From contig CM060734.1 in the NCBI GenBank assembly GCA_030704615.1, forward strand, positions 36,536,042-36,596,041: 60,000 nt of DNA, read 5' to 3'. Position 1 is the stretch's first letter. Every line of letters starts with the position of its first letter. Below, in pieces: positions 23,576 through 35,880 of this stretch. The stretch comes from Takakia lepidozioides (Eukaryota; Streptophyta; Takakiopsida; Takakiales; Takakiaceae). Below the pieces are notes generated by a model. The model was not told where the DNA came from. It saw only the letters and a program-made list of their open reading frames with translations, and searched no databases. A program made the position numbers and the translations under genes.

Positions 23576-23625
23576 AATATAGTATGATTGGTAAGCATAC
23601 ATGAATCAAAATTACGACATAAGTA

Positions 23626-24445
23626 TTGATGCGTCGTTCACTACGCACATTGCAGCCACGACTTGATACCCAAGCTCGCAATCACATTGCACAGGAGGCA
23701 TTTCGCACCGGTCTACTTACAGAATTTGTGCCAGAGCATATGCCCAATGTGACTAGTTGGCTCTCCCAGCAGCACGTAGATGAGATGCGTAGGATCGAGG
23801 GGTATCGTAGGTGTCATAGGCGTTATGGCCGGTGACGAGCAGCCCCCCCCCCCCCCCTCTTCCAGTTTCCTCAGGCGGTCCCCATGATTGTGGCCCCCCC
23901 CCCCCCCCCCCCCCCCGTCTGTTTCTTTGTCTAATCCACCTCCGGTTGTACCTGATCCGGACGTTGTACCCCCAGCTGCACCTCCGACATTACATCCTCA
24001 ACCACCTCCACTTTCATCTCCTCCACCAGCAGTACCACCTCCACCTCCACGTGCATGTGCCCCCCGAACCCCTAGGAGGGGTCGGCTTCGCCCTAGGTTT
24101 CCTCCCCTTCGGCTTGGGTGGCCTGAGCCGGATCCTCGCCCCCGATGGGAAGCGCATAGGACTATGTTACTGAGGACCGTCCAGCCTCGTTGTTGGGGGA
24201 ATCATCTCGACCCTCCCACCCCCATCCGAGAAAATGTGGAGTTCGAGTATTGGGGGAGACGGTATGTTGTGAGAGCCGCTACAGACCTTGTTATGGGTCG
24301 GGGTTTATTCACGGTCAATAATATTGTGGTTCCTCCTCGGATAAACAGCATGGTGGACTTGTTTCCCTACTACGATCCATACTACACCTCCGCGGAGTTC
24401 CGTACATTACACCTCGAAGCCCCATATATCCTACCCTATGCTTAA
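23626..24445 (+). CDS. Unidentified frames flanking two long poly-C runs
   Basis: A 69-codon frame (23,626-23,835) encodes MRRSLRTLQPRLDTQARNH and TSWLSQQHVDEMRRIEGY. A second frame (ending 24,445) is Pro-rich at the start, then has RENVEFEYWGRRYVV, MGRGLFTVNN and DLFPYYDPYYTSAEFRT. The run of prolines is produced by poly-C. They may be two parts of one transposon-encoded protein broken by the C tracts; I do not recognise the family. Confidence 0.25.
23843..23916. repeat. Two poly-C tracts (C15 and C23) 36 bp apart
   Basis: C runs at 23,843-23,857 and 23,894-23,916. As G runs on the other strand they could form quadruplexes. They may also be sequencing- or assembly-length uncertain. Confidence 0.9.
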
Positions 24446-25189
24446 TGATAGCATATGCAATGTGCGTGCAAAATTTGGGAGTAACAAAAGTCATTTGGAC
24501 CCATAACCAGATTTTGTTCTCTCATTTGCACTCCAAAGTTGAGTTATCTTCAATTTCTTGCACTCTTCATAGAGAGTTATGCAAATGTGACCCTAGAAAC
24601 ATACTTATTTTTTTGTCCCATTTTTTGCATGGATGTAGTGGTGCAAAGCTCGATGTCACAGAACAAAATAGAGCTAAAAATAAAAAAACTGCAATCATAT
24701 ATTTTCTAAATGCAAATATTTATTTTAAATTCATTTAAATTCGATTTAATTCAAAATTGGTACAAGGGTGAGTGCGTCGTTGGGGAGGCAATTTTTATTA
24801 TTTTTATTATTTTTATTATTTCCTGCTGGATCTTTGTACAGGTGTTGCACACATATTTAAGCAAATGTAGGAAAAAATGAAGCTTGAGCCACATCCGTTT
24901 GTTGGATGCAGTGGCATGAGAGGATTTTCTTTCACATTAACAAACAAAAATTGGTTGAGAGGGTGAATGCGTCATTGGGGGGGGCAAATGATTTTGTTTG
25001 GGTTTGAAACTTTGCATGCGTGTACGTTGCGCATATACATGTAATTATTGAATGACATATTTCATGCACACACACATTGAAGGTTGTTGTTTGCATTTCA
25101 CTTATAATGAAGTGTATGGTTGCAATGACACATTATAATATATGTCCATATGTTCATTTGTTCGTATCAGGACTTTGTCCATCCATTCC

Positions 25190-26140
25190 CGGTCTTTTCT
25201 CTTGGCACCCCATCCGAAAACAACCCAAGTACATCAAGCGGGAGCCGTGGGCGAGACGCCGCCCCCACGTACCGGACGATGATGACAATGACAGTGATAG
25301 TGACAGTGACAACAACAATGAGCATGGAATTAACCAGAAGGATGTGCAAGCCACGGAGGATCTCTTAATGCATCATGTGGGCGCTGATGCATCCCATGAA
25401 GAGGGAACCCGGCCAATCGATGATCCTGAAATGACCCCCTCAAATGGCATTGAGAGGGAGGCGAGAACTCCCTTGTACGAAGGGGCGAAAGTGAGTCGAC
25501 TTTCAACAATATTACTTTTGCTCAATCTTCAAATTCGATTTGGCATAAGTAATGTTGGGATGTCTGCCATAATGCGAACTATTGCAGACTATATCCTTGC
25601 TCCACACTTGAAACCCAAGATGCCACGGTCGCGGAAAGAGGCGCGCGAAGTCTTGGACTCTGTGGGGATGGGCTATAAGATTTTTCATGCATGTCCATGT
25701 GATAAAACCCTATACTACGGAGAGAATTCGCATCTCACCAAGTGCCCAAAGTGCAAGAAAGACTGATATCGGGATGATGTCAAGGGAAAAAAGTACCACG
25801 CAAGGTATAAGCGTCATTCCCCTTCGCATGGAGATTATTAGAGAGTAGTACTCATGCAAGATCTGATTGTGGTTTTGGAAGGAGCGAGTGAGGAGTGGAA
25901 GGAGCGACGTTTGGTTTTGACCATTCACACCCAAATGAGGGAGAGGCTGCATAAAGGGAAAGACATAAGGGTGTTGTATTATGTGTGCTAATGGGATGAT
26001 TACATGTGGGGGGCGTGGGGTATTTCATCCTAGAAAATGCATTACTTTTCGATCATCCCGCGATTGAGGGCACAGTACCGAAGCCCCGAATTGGCCAGAC
26101 TCATGAGATGACACGCCTCGCAACATTTGCTGTAGTGATT
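25190..26140 (+). mobile_element. CACTA transposon relic, tnp2 transposase N-terminal part
   Basis: The frame ending at 25,766 has an acidic, Asp-rich stretch. It then reads TPLYEGAKVSRLSTILLLLN and LQIRFGISNVGMSAIM, followed by KEAREVLDSVGMGYKIFHACPCDK and the zinc motif C206/C208...C223/C226. This is the conserved start of plant tnp2 (TPLYEG-KLS-L..LLLLNLK). The TGA at 25,764 replaces the Arg of RYRDDVKGKK, whose remainder follows directly. About 250 bp later (26,040-26,140) HYFSIIPRLRAQYRSPELA, RLMR*HAS continues the protein, with a stop where Trp is expected. The catalytic part is not seen. The element is dead. Confidence 0.7.
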
Positions 26141-26259
26141 TGAGAATGGCTATGCGACGATGCAATTGTCATATCCTCATATGGATGCAGACACACTAAC
26201 TGAGGCTCTTGGGACACCTGTCATGTGGGATTTGTGTGACATCTCTTTGGACTATCCTA

Positions 26260-29200
26260 CCTCTAATCCAGAATGATCTTTTCTCGTCCGAAGATGGAGA
26301 TGGATCAGAAGAATCTGTGGATGGAGAAAATCCTCAGAGCCCTATTGGAAGAAGTAATTAGAAGAATCGTATGTGTATCTTCTTAACGGAAGAAGGCGGT
26401 GACATCTACGAGGGAAGAATACACGCATGCAGGTGATACTTTGTGACAAACTCGGGAAGGACTATGTTGATGTTCTCATTACCAAGGTGTTAGTGGGAGG
26501 ATGTGGATTTCTCATGTCCATTGTCAAGTGGCCTTTGATTAGAACAAAATTCTTGCAAAATGGAAGGTTGCTTTCGGAAGATCTACAAAATTTCTACAGC
26601 TCCGAGATGGCTAGTGAGCCGGAGGATGGTGAGTGTGGTATAATGAAGGCTCCTTACAGGCATTTTCGTAGATCCAAAAGAGGTGTTGCTTTGGATGAGT
26701 CTAGGAAATAAAAAATGTTACTTTTGGAAAAATCTGTGAGAGAGGTCAGTAGCAAACCATGTTGTCAGCTTCGATGTTGTCAATTCTTTGACTGGAAGAA
26801 GACACTTGCTTTTGCACCACATTTTGGAGATCTACCTTCAACAATAGACGAGAACTGGGATTTGACATTCCACGGAGACTACACAGACTCGAGGGGTCAA
26901 CTCGTCGAGCATACAGTAATTGAAAGAATGGATATTTGCAAGAAGACGTGGTGGACAATTCATGGAATTGGCAGGTCAACTTATATGGAGTACAAAAGAC
27001 TCAGCAAAGAAAGAGTTATCTCTTCTGTGCATGGAAATTGTGGAATGAAGCGGCCTCGCCCAGAAACTGCTCAGACTGAGGGGAACATATTGTCTATCAT
27101 TAATGGGAACAGTGATTTCATGCCACATAAGACGAGATGTATTGGCGAGGGACGCCGAGATACACTCCGTGTACTACCTCCAGAGATTAATTGGAAATGA
27201 GTTCGAGATGAGTCTAACGAGATGAGTATTCTTTCTCATCTATTTCTTCTTTTGGACCTCTCTATTAAGACAATGTGAATAAGATGTGATTTGGTTGAGC
27301 AAATAAATTTTTTACATCGATCGATCAATAGTCTTTATTTATATACTACCTGTATCAGGCTGATGAGACTACTACAGCAGACCTCAACATTAGTGTTAAC
27401 ATTCTAATATATTATTGGGCGCACATGACAGACCACTCAGGTTCTGGGCTTAGGGCCTAATTCTACTTCAGCAGTGAGTCGAATTAGAAAGAAAATTTTC
27501 TCCAACGTCAAAGTCAGAAAAAATGGAGTGACATTTGCAAAATGTACAGAGTGTGAGATGCTAAAGGACCTCATTAAGAAGTCTGTGAAAAGAAGTGCAG
27601 ACCAAATGTGTCATAAGAAAGCTCTTGACAAACATTTGAAGCATCAAGAGTCTTGCCGGAGACTCTACCATAGTTGGAATAATGAATCAGTTATGATGTC
27701 AACAGAATTCTTATGCATCATTCATGATAAGATGGATCATCGAAAGATTGCTCTTCCACGTTTGCAAACAACAAACAAGATGATTTCAGGCTTGGGGCAG
27801 CTTCCAGTGTCTATGGCGGGTATCGTTACTCACAGTCACGGAAATGGCGCGTACACTCAATATTGGATGGATTTTTGGCCAGCAGATCCCAACTTCGTTA
27901 TAGGATCTTTGACTAGAATTTTGCGATAATTGGAGAAACCAACATGTCGTGAATCAAGGGCCTTTTTTGACAACCCCATACAAACTGATTTATTTGAAAT
28001 CATAATGAGAGGAAAATCCAGGTGTTTGGATGTTTTGAAGTCTTGTTCTGAAAATGATAAGAAATGAGCGCTTCCATTACCACGAAGATTGTATCTACAA
28101 ATGGACAATTGTGTCAAGGACAACAAGAACAGGTGGATGTTGGCGTTTTTATCACTGTTTACTGCAAGAGGGGTGTTCGAAGAAATTCAACTTGGTTTCC
28201 TCATGGTTGGCCATACACATGAGGACATTGATGCTTATTTTAGTTACCTTTCGAAGAAATTGAAAGAGAACAACACATATGTTCTTTCCGATCTCATAAA
28301 AAATTTCATGGTATCTCAAGACCTACAGTTCATTCCGCAAATAATTCAAGAAGTTCCAGACTTCAAGGATTTTGTCGACGGCTTTATTTTGGAGGGGAAG
28401 GAGGCTTTGGTTGGAGCTACGGAAATGCACCTTCTTCGGTTTTTTGTTGATTCGGATGGCTGGCCTCTAATGCAATACAAAAAATCTGCAACAGATTCTA
28501 ATTGGCTTCCAAAAAATGACAATGTCAAAATGTGGAAAGCAAAAGACGATGGTTCTCCAATGCTTCCAGTTGGACAGCCAAAATCGCTCCGTAAGATACC
28601 TATTTGGGGAGATGGTAATGAAGCATCGGAGAAACAATCTTGCATTAAGTCCGCTATTAAAAAGTACATGGATTTTTGGAAAAAAAAAACGCTATTGGAT
28701 GATCAATATGGAAATATCATGAAACAATATGATCAATATTGGGCGGATATTCTTGAAGAACTTGACCTTCCGTTGGAGGAGCCAAATGACGAACTTATCG
28801 AAGGATTTTGGCCAGTAACAAAATGGATTGAGCACCACAGGAGAGACGGTGTTCATAGACAGTCTCAAGACGCATTGTCCGATAATGAAGATATTATGGA
28901 ACCGTATTGTGGGCCGAGATAATATCGTTGAATCCATTCAAGGATATTGAGAAGGGATTCTTTGTCCTTGTTCGTCCAAATGATACGGAGACTTTTCCTG
29001 TTTGGATGGGAATGACAATATTGGATGTTGTACGAGATAGAGAAGATCGCAATTACAAAAAACTTCTTGTGGAGTGGTAGAGACCGAAGAAATGGGGCAA
29101 TCCTACATATGCGGATAGATACAAAGATTGTTGGTCCAAAAATTGGGAGTTCAACCCAATGGATCCCACTCAATGGATTCATGTTGACAATGTAGTGTGG

Positions 29201-29318
29201 ACAATGCCACCGAGAAAAAATACGACAAAAGCAAGCACAAAAAAGATAACTGCTCGAGAGGCGGACAATGCTAGAGCAAATTTGGAATCAGCAAATCGTC
29301 AAGATAATGAAAACTAAA
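26260..29318 (+). pseudogene. DUF7869-like transposase-type gene, decayed
   Basis: Successive plus frames make one protein of plant/animal transposon type. The blocks are an N-terminal block with YVDVLITKVLVGGCGFLMS (26,427-26,711); a block with DICKKTWWTIHGIGRSTYME, HGNCGMKRPRPETAQ and HKTRCIGEGRRDTLRVLP (26,715-27,200); SRIRKKIFSNVKVRKNGVTF with MLKDLIKKS and CIIHDKMDHRKIALPRLQTT (27,474-27,929); and LQMDNCVKDNKNRWMLAF with GFLMVGHTHEDIDAYFSYLS (28,089-28,922). A C-terminal part with one TAG for Trp runs to 29,318. The DN...NKN and GHTHxDxDA motifs are typical of DUF7869-type proteins, thought to have an RNase H-like fold. Frameshifts near 27,930-28,089 and 28,920 and the TAG make it a pseudogene. 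Terminal inverted repeats were not found by eye. Confidence 0.65.
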
Positions 29319-31850
29319 ATGGTATGAATGCAGACAACTCTCCAATTTTCTTGTTTTCTTGTAATGTTTTAAATCTCAATGACTTTGAATGATGGATAAA
29401 AAATAATTGTTCTACTCAATTATAATGTTGTTCATTCTTCTAGCCAAATTTAGACCACTTTCAATAAATTTTGTTACAGCGGTTGGGATTAAAAAAAAAA
29501 ACCTTTTGCTTAGTAATAGTAGCAAGTTTTTATATAACCTCTTAAACACATTTCCATTTTTTTTTTTTGGATTGGTTTGGATTTTTCAATGTAGGTCCTA
29601 AATGTTACTCTTTCATAATATTTGTTTATTATCTAATATACTTTAGCTTAGCCTAAGCCCAATACCACAAAAATATCTTTGTAATGTTTGAAGCTTGAGA
29701 CTTTGAATTAATTATTTTTCTAACTTTGAGGTTGCATATTAGAGTGGTTGGAATATTTAATTGAAATTTTGTATAGGTCTTAAACACTCTCCCATCACCC
29801 CTATCATTCATACTTTTGCCGGAGACTTAACCCTATAGTCTTAATCCTATAGCCTAAAACGTAATTGCTACATTTGAAGCTCAATTAATTACATTTTTCA
29901 GCTTACATGTATGACAGAGTCATCGAGATATTTACTTGGAAATTCTTACTCTTCCATATGTTTTTTTTTACTTGAAGTACTTTTGTTTATCTGAAACCCT
30001 ATACCGCAAAACTTCATTCAAATGTTTGAAGTTCATTCAAATCAATTTTTGAGCTTTGGGTATAATACAAATTACAATGGTTAGAATATTATATTGACTT
30101 GATTGTTGAATGTTTAAAAAATTATAGGTCCTAAACATTCATGCATATTTTTATGTGATTCATACTTTTCCTTCTTATAAACTTTATGCCCCTAAAACCT
30201 ATGTTTGAAGCTTCTTAAGAAAGCAAATTTATACTTTGGCATTCAAGGTTGGGATATTTGATTGAAAGTTTTTATAGGTTCCATACACTGTTGTTATTTT
30301 TTGAAAGTTTTTATAGGACCTCGTACACAAACTGTTTCTTCCATATTAGTTTCTTATTGATAATTTTGTCCACCTCATATCCATGTTTGAAGCCCAAGTC
30401 CCGTTTTTATTTTTTTTTGTTTGTTTTTTTTTCCTCCCATTTCTCAATTTTTCAGCTTTGGGATACAATAGAGTGGGGACGTAATCCCAACATGTATAAG
30501 ATTGAATTAGCTCATTAAAACAATTGCTTAGTACTATTTGGTAGCAATTTTGTATGGAACTTCCTTATAAGCACTTTTCAACCCTTTGTTAGATTGAATA
30601 GATTGTTTTTTTTTTTTTTTCTTGGCTAGTACTAAGCTTTGGGGACTTAGTATATAGAATTTTACGATATTTAATTGAGAGATTTTATATTTCTTAATTA
30701 CTATTGTAAATTTGTTTGTCATTGAATAGTACTAAATTTGCTTACCCTAAATCCTAGTATGTCACCCTAAAAATCTTTTTTGATTGTTTGAAGCTCATTA
30801 TTTGTATCATTTACACTTTTGCTTCTTCGAAACCCTAGTATACCCTAAAACGCCATTTGAAGCTCATTGATTCAATTTATTCTAGCTTATATGTATGATA
30901 GAGTCCTTGGGATATTTACTCAGAAATTCTTATATGTTCTACACACTCACCCATATTTTGTATTTGATAGTATTTTCACCTCTCCAAATCCCTATACCCT
31001 AAACCTCATTCAAATATTTGAAGTTCATTCAAATCATTTTTCCAGCTTTGGGTATAATACAATTATGGTTAAAATATTACTTGATTGAACGTTTTTATAG
31101 GTCATAAACTTTCCTGCATATTTGTGTGATTCATACTTATAATTTTTCTAAAACTTTACGCTCCTAAAACCTTATATCTATGTTGGAAGCTCGTTAAAAA
31201 AACACATTCTTACTTTGGGGTACAATGTATTCAAAGTTGAGATATTTGATTGAAAGTTCTTATAGGTTCGATGCACTGTTTGTTTTTTTTTTTTTTTTCC
31301 CCATCTTCATATTTTTTCTTATCCTAAACCCTACAATACCTCGAAACCTCATATCTCGAAGCGAGTCATTGAAAAAATAAATGTACATAGCTTTCAACTT
31401 TGGAGTACATTGATACTTTGGTTTGGAGAAATTATTTCGATTAAAAATGTCTAGAAGTTCCATAGGTTCCATACATTTTTTCACATTTTATTAATGTTGA
31501 TTTGGATTTCTCATGTGAGTAAGATTTTTTTATTTTGTTGTATCGTTTTGATTTTGAATACCTTTTAGTTCGTCTTTGGGCCTTGTATTCATGTGTTAGT
31601 ATTCATAAATTTATATCTGTGGTTACTCTTTTGTAGGAGTCAATTTGGATTCGAGACTGACATTCATTTTATTTACAAAACAAAGTATTTTGTCTAAGTT
31701 CGAGTCTTCATTTTTACAAGCTACCTATCTACGCAGAGGCATTTGCAAAAACATATCTTCGTGCGACGCACACCCAGTCTTCTCAATTGTCAGCCTTCTG
31801 TGTAGATGTTCTAGTTTCAGGGCTAGGGTGTTTGTGGACTATATATAGTG
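29319..31850. other. AT-rich non-coding region with large internal duplication
   Basis: No gene. Poly-T and poly-A tracts are common. Most of it consists of diverged repeats (separate entry). Confidence 0.6.
29870..31490. repeat. Tandem duplication with about 990-bp period
   Basis: Ordered blocks recur about 985-990 bp apart. AGCTTACATGTATGACAGAGTC at 29,900 matches AGCTTATATGTATGATAGAGTC at 30,885; GAAGTTCATTCAAATCA at 30,028 matches 31,020; and GATATTTGATTGAAAGTT at 30,250 matches 31,240. Divergence is moderate. Shorter internal motifs (TTTTATAGGTCC) recur within each copy. Confidence 0.7.
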
Positions 31851-31924
31851 CTTTTGTATTGGGGATAACAGACTATTTGACAACATGTACAGGGTAACGA
31901 TGTATCATGGATACTTGTGTTAAT

Positions 31925-32095
31925 TAATATATATCCTTTGCATTGGCTAAATTTGTATATCGTTCGATTTTGATGTCGACGTTTAATGAATTTGGAGTCA
32001 TGCAAATTGTGTTATTAATATATATCATTTGCATTGTCTAATGTATGTCATTCGACTTTGACGTCGACGTTTAAGGAATTTGGAGTCATGCACAT
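31925..32095. repeat. Tandem duplication, about 85-bp unit
   Basis: TCGACGTTTAATGAATTTGG with AGTCATGCA near 31,975-32,005 recurs as TCGACGTTTAAGGAATTTGG with AGTCATGCA near 32,062-32,092, each preceded by CATTCG or GTTCG and a TTTGA(T/C)G segment. Confidence 0.75.
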
Positions 32096-32099
32096 TCAC

Positions 32100-33800
32100 T
32101 TGAAAACTAAATCTTGATTCATTGCTTCATAATATTGTACTTATTTGATTTAATTTAAATATAAAATTATATTAATTTTTGTCCGGATTTAAGCCGAAAG
32201 TCCAGAATTAGTTAAAATTGAGTTATGTTGATAGAGCGACGATGTGCAAGGTACTAACCTGGAGTGGGTCATCCGAGTAGAGTTGAGCCAAATCCAGTTA
32301 TTATCTATCTCTTTGTACTTGTAGCGATTTTTTCAATATCCAGAGAGTCTTCGAACGTGTCGCTGAGTGCTTGGGGTGGTGGAGGTGACAGTGTCTGCCT
32401 TAATCGAGGTGTGTGTAGCTGTTTGAGTTGGGTATGCCAGTAGCAAGTCAACATCCAATTCTGTCTTGTTTCCAGTGGGTTGGATCCGAGTCTTGGAGTG
32501 CCATCTGCATCCTCAACCTAATCACTCCAGCCCTGGTGATAGTGTTTATTCCAGATGCGGGCTTTACAAGCATTCTTTCCTGATTCACCTGATTTGACAT
32601 AGATGGAGTATTGAGGGTATCGTGTATCTTCCATATACAATGATATTGTAGCTGGGCAGGAGTGACATCATTATTAGTGCGATGAGGAAATGTGTTCCAG
32701 ATCTGTTTGAGGTGTCATATGAGGATCATGGTGTGATGTAAATAACTTTAGTGAGTATTGTGAGCTGAAATAAGTCACAAGACGAGCATGATGATAGAGT
32801 GAGGGAAGTACCATATTGTTTTTTAGTGGGGTGGTGGGAGAGACATGACTCGTCTTAGCCGGGGTTCGTGCAGTCTGTTGAGTTTGCTGCATCCTCACTT
32901 TATTTGAGCTGTTCGAAGCGGTTTGCCAGCTCCACAATGCAGCATTCTGAGCGAGCAGCGGACTGCTTTGTTCGCACACTAGCTCAATGTTGTCAGCTTG
33001 TCTTCGAGTGATAGACATGGCTGGGGGTACATCTCGGTGCGTGGGTGCCAGTCGAGTAACTACCAAATGTTTCTTGTGTATCCAGGGGGCATGTGTGCCT
33101 GGATTGGGCGCAGTGCAGTTTTGCAAGTGGATCGCTCGATAAGGACGATATGAGAGAAGCTGGGCCGTCTCCAAGTCTGTTTATCCCTAAAAGTCGACAT
33201 AGCTGGAGGGAGCTCAAAGCAGGGGGACGAGAGGATAAGAAAGACGATGATCACGACCTTGGGTTGCAGGGGTCCATGTTGTGGCGTGGGCGAAGACAAC
33301 TTCTTGGCTACCTTGGAGTCAGGCCGCTTGAGTATATCAGCAGAGTCATGGACGGCGTGAGGAGATATTGTGCGTTGTGTGCCAGTCCTCGTGGTTGTGC
33401 TTGAGGAGACGTTTGCCATAGTAGTGTCGAGTTCTCCATCTTAACAAGAATAGTCATTAGTGATGTCATTGCAAGGAGAGCTGGTTCATGTGAGATCTTC
33501 TACGTGGGACTTTAGGGTGTGCATCCACAAACAGTCGTAACTATGAACACCATTTGCACTGCAGTATACGAAAAAGTCCATATAATGATAAACACTCCAT
33601 AGCTGGCTCCACTGGATCCGCATGTTGAGGCGAAGGCTTTGGTAACAGACAAAGAGGTAGGGGAGGAGTGCAATAAGCAGAGAGAGGAGGAGGAACGATG
33701 AGGTTGCGATGACGCCTGAAGAGAGCGCCGCAAACATGGTAGTCATGGATAGAATAGCGGGGTCACTTAACAGAGATGTCAATAAGACGAGATACCTAAA
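32100..33800. other. Unidentified region with open minus-strand frames
   Basis: Minus frames of 166 (32,674-33,174), 119 (33,060-33,419) and 98 codons (33,486-33,782) are open. The last has a hydrophobic stretch SSFLLLSLLIALLPYLFVCY that could be a membrane helix. Base composition is less AT-rich than the flanks. No family is recognised; it may be an unannotated gene or an old element. Confidence 0.25.
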
Positions 33801-34149
33801 AAGATGGCAGAGCCCTATGGTTTAGGCATGATTAAAATCACTGCTAAGGCGTTGCTACAGAAAACGGCGGGAGGCGAAGCTCCGCCCCCCGAACATTTCT
33901 ATACGGAAATTGTAGATTTTCAAATCATCAAGATTACTTATGAGTCACAAATACAGCGGTTTCGGACAGCATCGCAACCGCGAGTCGGGTTAAAAAAACA
34001 GCGATTTCTACTATTAACCGTTAGAACGCGTAAGAAGCCAAACCAATTGATGAGATTACTGAATTTTTTTTAATTATTATTTGTAGAAAACCCTTCAAAA
34101 TAATTATTAATAATATTTAAAAAAATTCAGGAGGTCCCCATAAATGTAA

Positions 34150-34420
34150 ACAAATTGATAATTTTATGAAAAAATTAAACTGGAAATTTGGAACCACCAG
34201 TGCATACGGTCTTAATTTTTAATTAATGTTTTGTTTTTAAGAATCGAGACCACCAGCACTGGCAGTCCATTTTTTCAATAGATTTATAAATTGGTAGAAA
34301 AAATCTGGACCACTAGCGTTGGCAGTCCCCATTTTTTCATTAAATTAAAAGATAAAATTGGGAGTCATCACAAGTACAACGACGGTGACGGTCTCTATTT
34401 AGTTTTTATTTACCTCCAAA
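34150..34420. repeat. Short-palindrome cluster 1
   Basis: Repeated imperfect palindromes such as GACCACCAGCACTGGCAGTC sit in A/T-rich spacer about 60-70 bp apart (near 34,190, 34,249, 34,310 and 34,360-34,400). Same family as the clusters listed below. Confidence 0.7.
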
Positions 34421-34715
34421 AACATAATTGGGGTAATATTTCATCTATTTATTTTTTTACCACTCAAACTCAAATTTTGAGATACCTCAGAAAATATCAT
34501 TGAGATAATTTTTTAATTATTGTGAGGATGGTAAAAGTCTACTGCCAAAAAATGAAGTTGGGATGGAAGGCTGGAGGTTCACGTATTCCGAGTGTAAAGT
34601 CCACCCATTGGGATGCATTGGTGAAGTACTAGGAGTCCCCCAAGGGGTAGAAAGAGAGTGAGAATATGAAAAAAACACGATCCAGTGTACCAACCCATCG
34701 AGGGTTGAATGTGTC

Positions 34716-35290
34716 GTTTCACGGGAGCCCTTCCCTAATAATTATTTCATGATGTCGAAGTCCTGCTGAAACTTAAAGTCACAAGTTCTGAGAGCTTGAG
34801 AGGGAGGAAGAGATAAGAGAAATAAAGTTTGGTATCGGATTGTCCGCGCTCTGCATCTGATTATCTGATTCTCATTTTTTTCATTGTTTGTTAGGTTCAG
34901 CGTTCAGCAGTTGATTTGTTAGGTTTAGCTGTATGATGTGGTTTGGCGTTCAGCAGGGCGATCGAGAGAGCTGGTGCCCAGTTGGTGATTTGATTGGTGC
35001 GAATATTCTTCAAGCACCATGGTAGGACCAAGCTCAAGGTATGCAATCTCCTTCAGATTGTCTTTTCGTATCTTCCCAGAACTGATTGCATTATGATAAT
35101 TTGTCAGAGGGAGGTCTCACGTGCTTCTCAGGTAGCATCTCATTTGTATTTTCGTAGGGGAGGTTTCCCGTGCTACTCAGGGGATTTCTCCCGTAGTTTT
35201 CTCAGGGGAGGTATCCCGTGATCAAATCCTATTGTCTCTTGTGGTTAGTCTCGCGGTAGGTTAATGTCACGGGAGACCTCCCCTAATATT
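34716..35290. repeat. Direct terminal-like repeats and internal hairpin repeats
   Basis: CACGGGAGCCCTTCCCTAAT near 34,720 recurs in the same orientation as CACGGGAGACCTCCCCTAAT at 35,268. Between them GGGGAGGTNTCCCGTG occurs three times (near 35,109, 35,158 and 35,205). The last copy is inverted-complementary to 35,268-35,283 with one mismatch (16-bp stem). It looks like a small non-autonomous element. Confidence 0.5.
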
Positions 35291-35494
35291 TAAGACGTAG
35301 TCTCGAAGAGCGACAGAAAGTATCTATTGTCAACCGGAAATGAGGTCATCCGCCAACCTAGTGACATGGCCAAGGTTAAGGAAGCCATGGACGAGGATTT
35401 TGAGTACTATCATGAACTTATGAACGTATCCAAGTTCCATAAGCGAGTCAAATTAAAGTTTCTAAATACTCCGAAAAATAAATATCATGATCGA

Positions 35495-35880
35495 TAGTTT
35501 CACTGGCGGTCATGATTTGTTTTTATATTTTTAAATAATTTGGGATCGCCATTGGTGGCGGTCAGGGTTTCTGCTCTAATTAAGAGATAAATCGGGACTC
35601 GGTTTTATTTTATTTTAATTTTCAAAACTGGGGAATACTTTGGCTGGTGGTCCCAATTACATTTTCATTTTATCGAGACGGCTAACGTTGACGGTCTCAT
35701 TTTAGATAAAAATAAATATGAAAACCGCCATTAATTTGTGTGGATTTATATTTAAAAATTATTCGATTAAACTACATATCGCCGACAGTGACGGTCCCTA
35801 AGCTGGTGGTCCCAACGTTAATTGTTGGTTTAAAAATATATTGGGACCGCCAATAGTGGTGGTCCAATTTATTTAATATA
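35495..35880. repeat. Short-palindrome cluster 2
   Basis: Palindromes such as GATCGCCATTGGTGGCGGTC near 35,550 and GGGACCGCCAATAGTGGTGG near 35,845 alternate with A/T-rich spacer. Confidence 0.7.
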
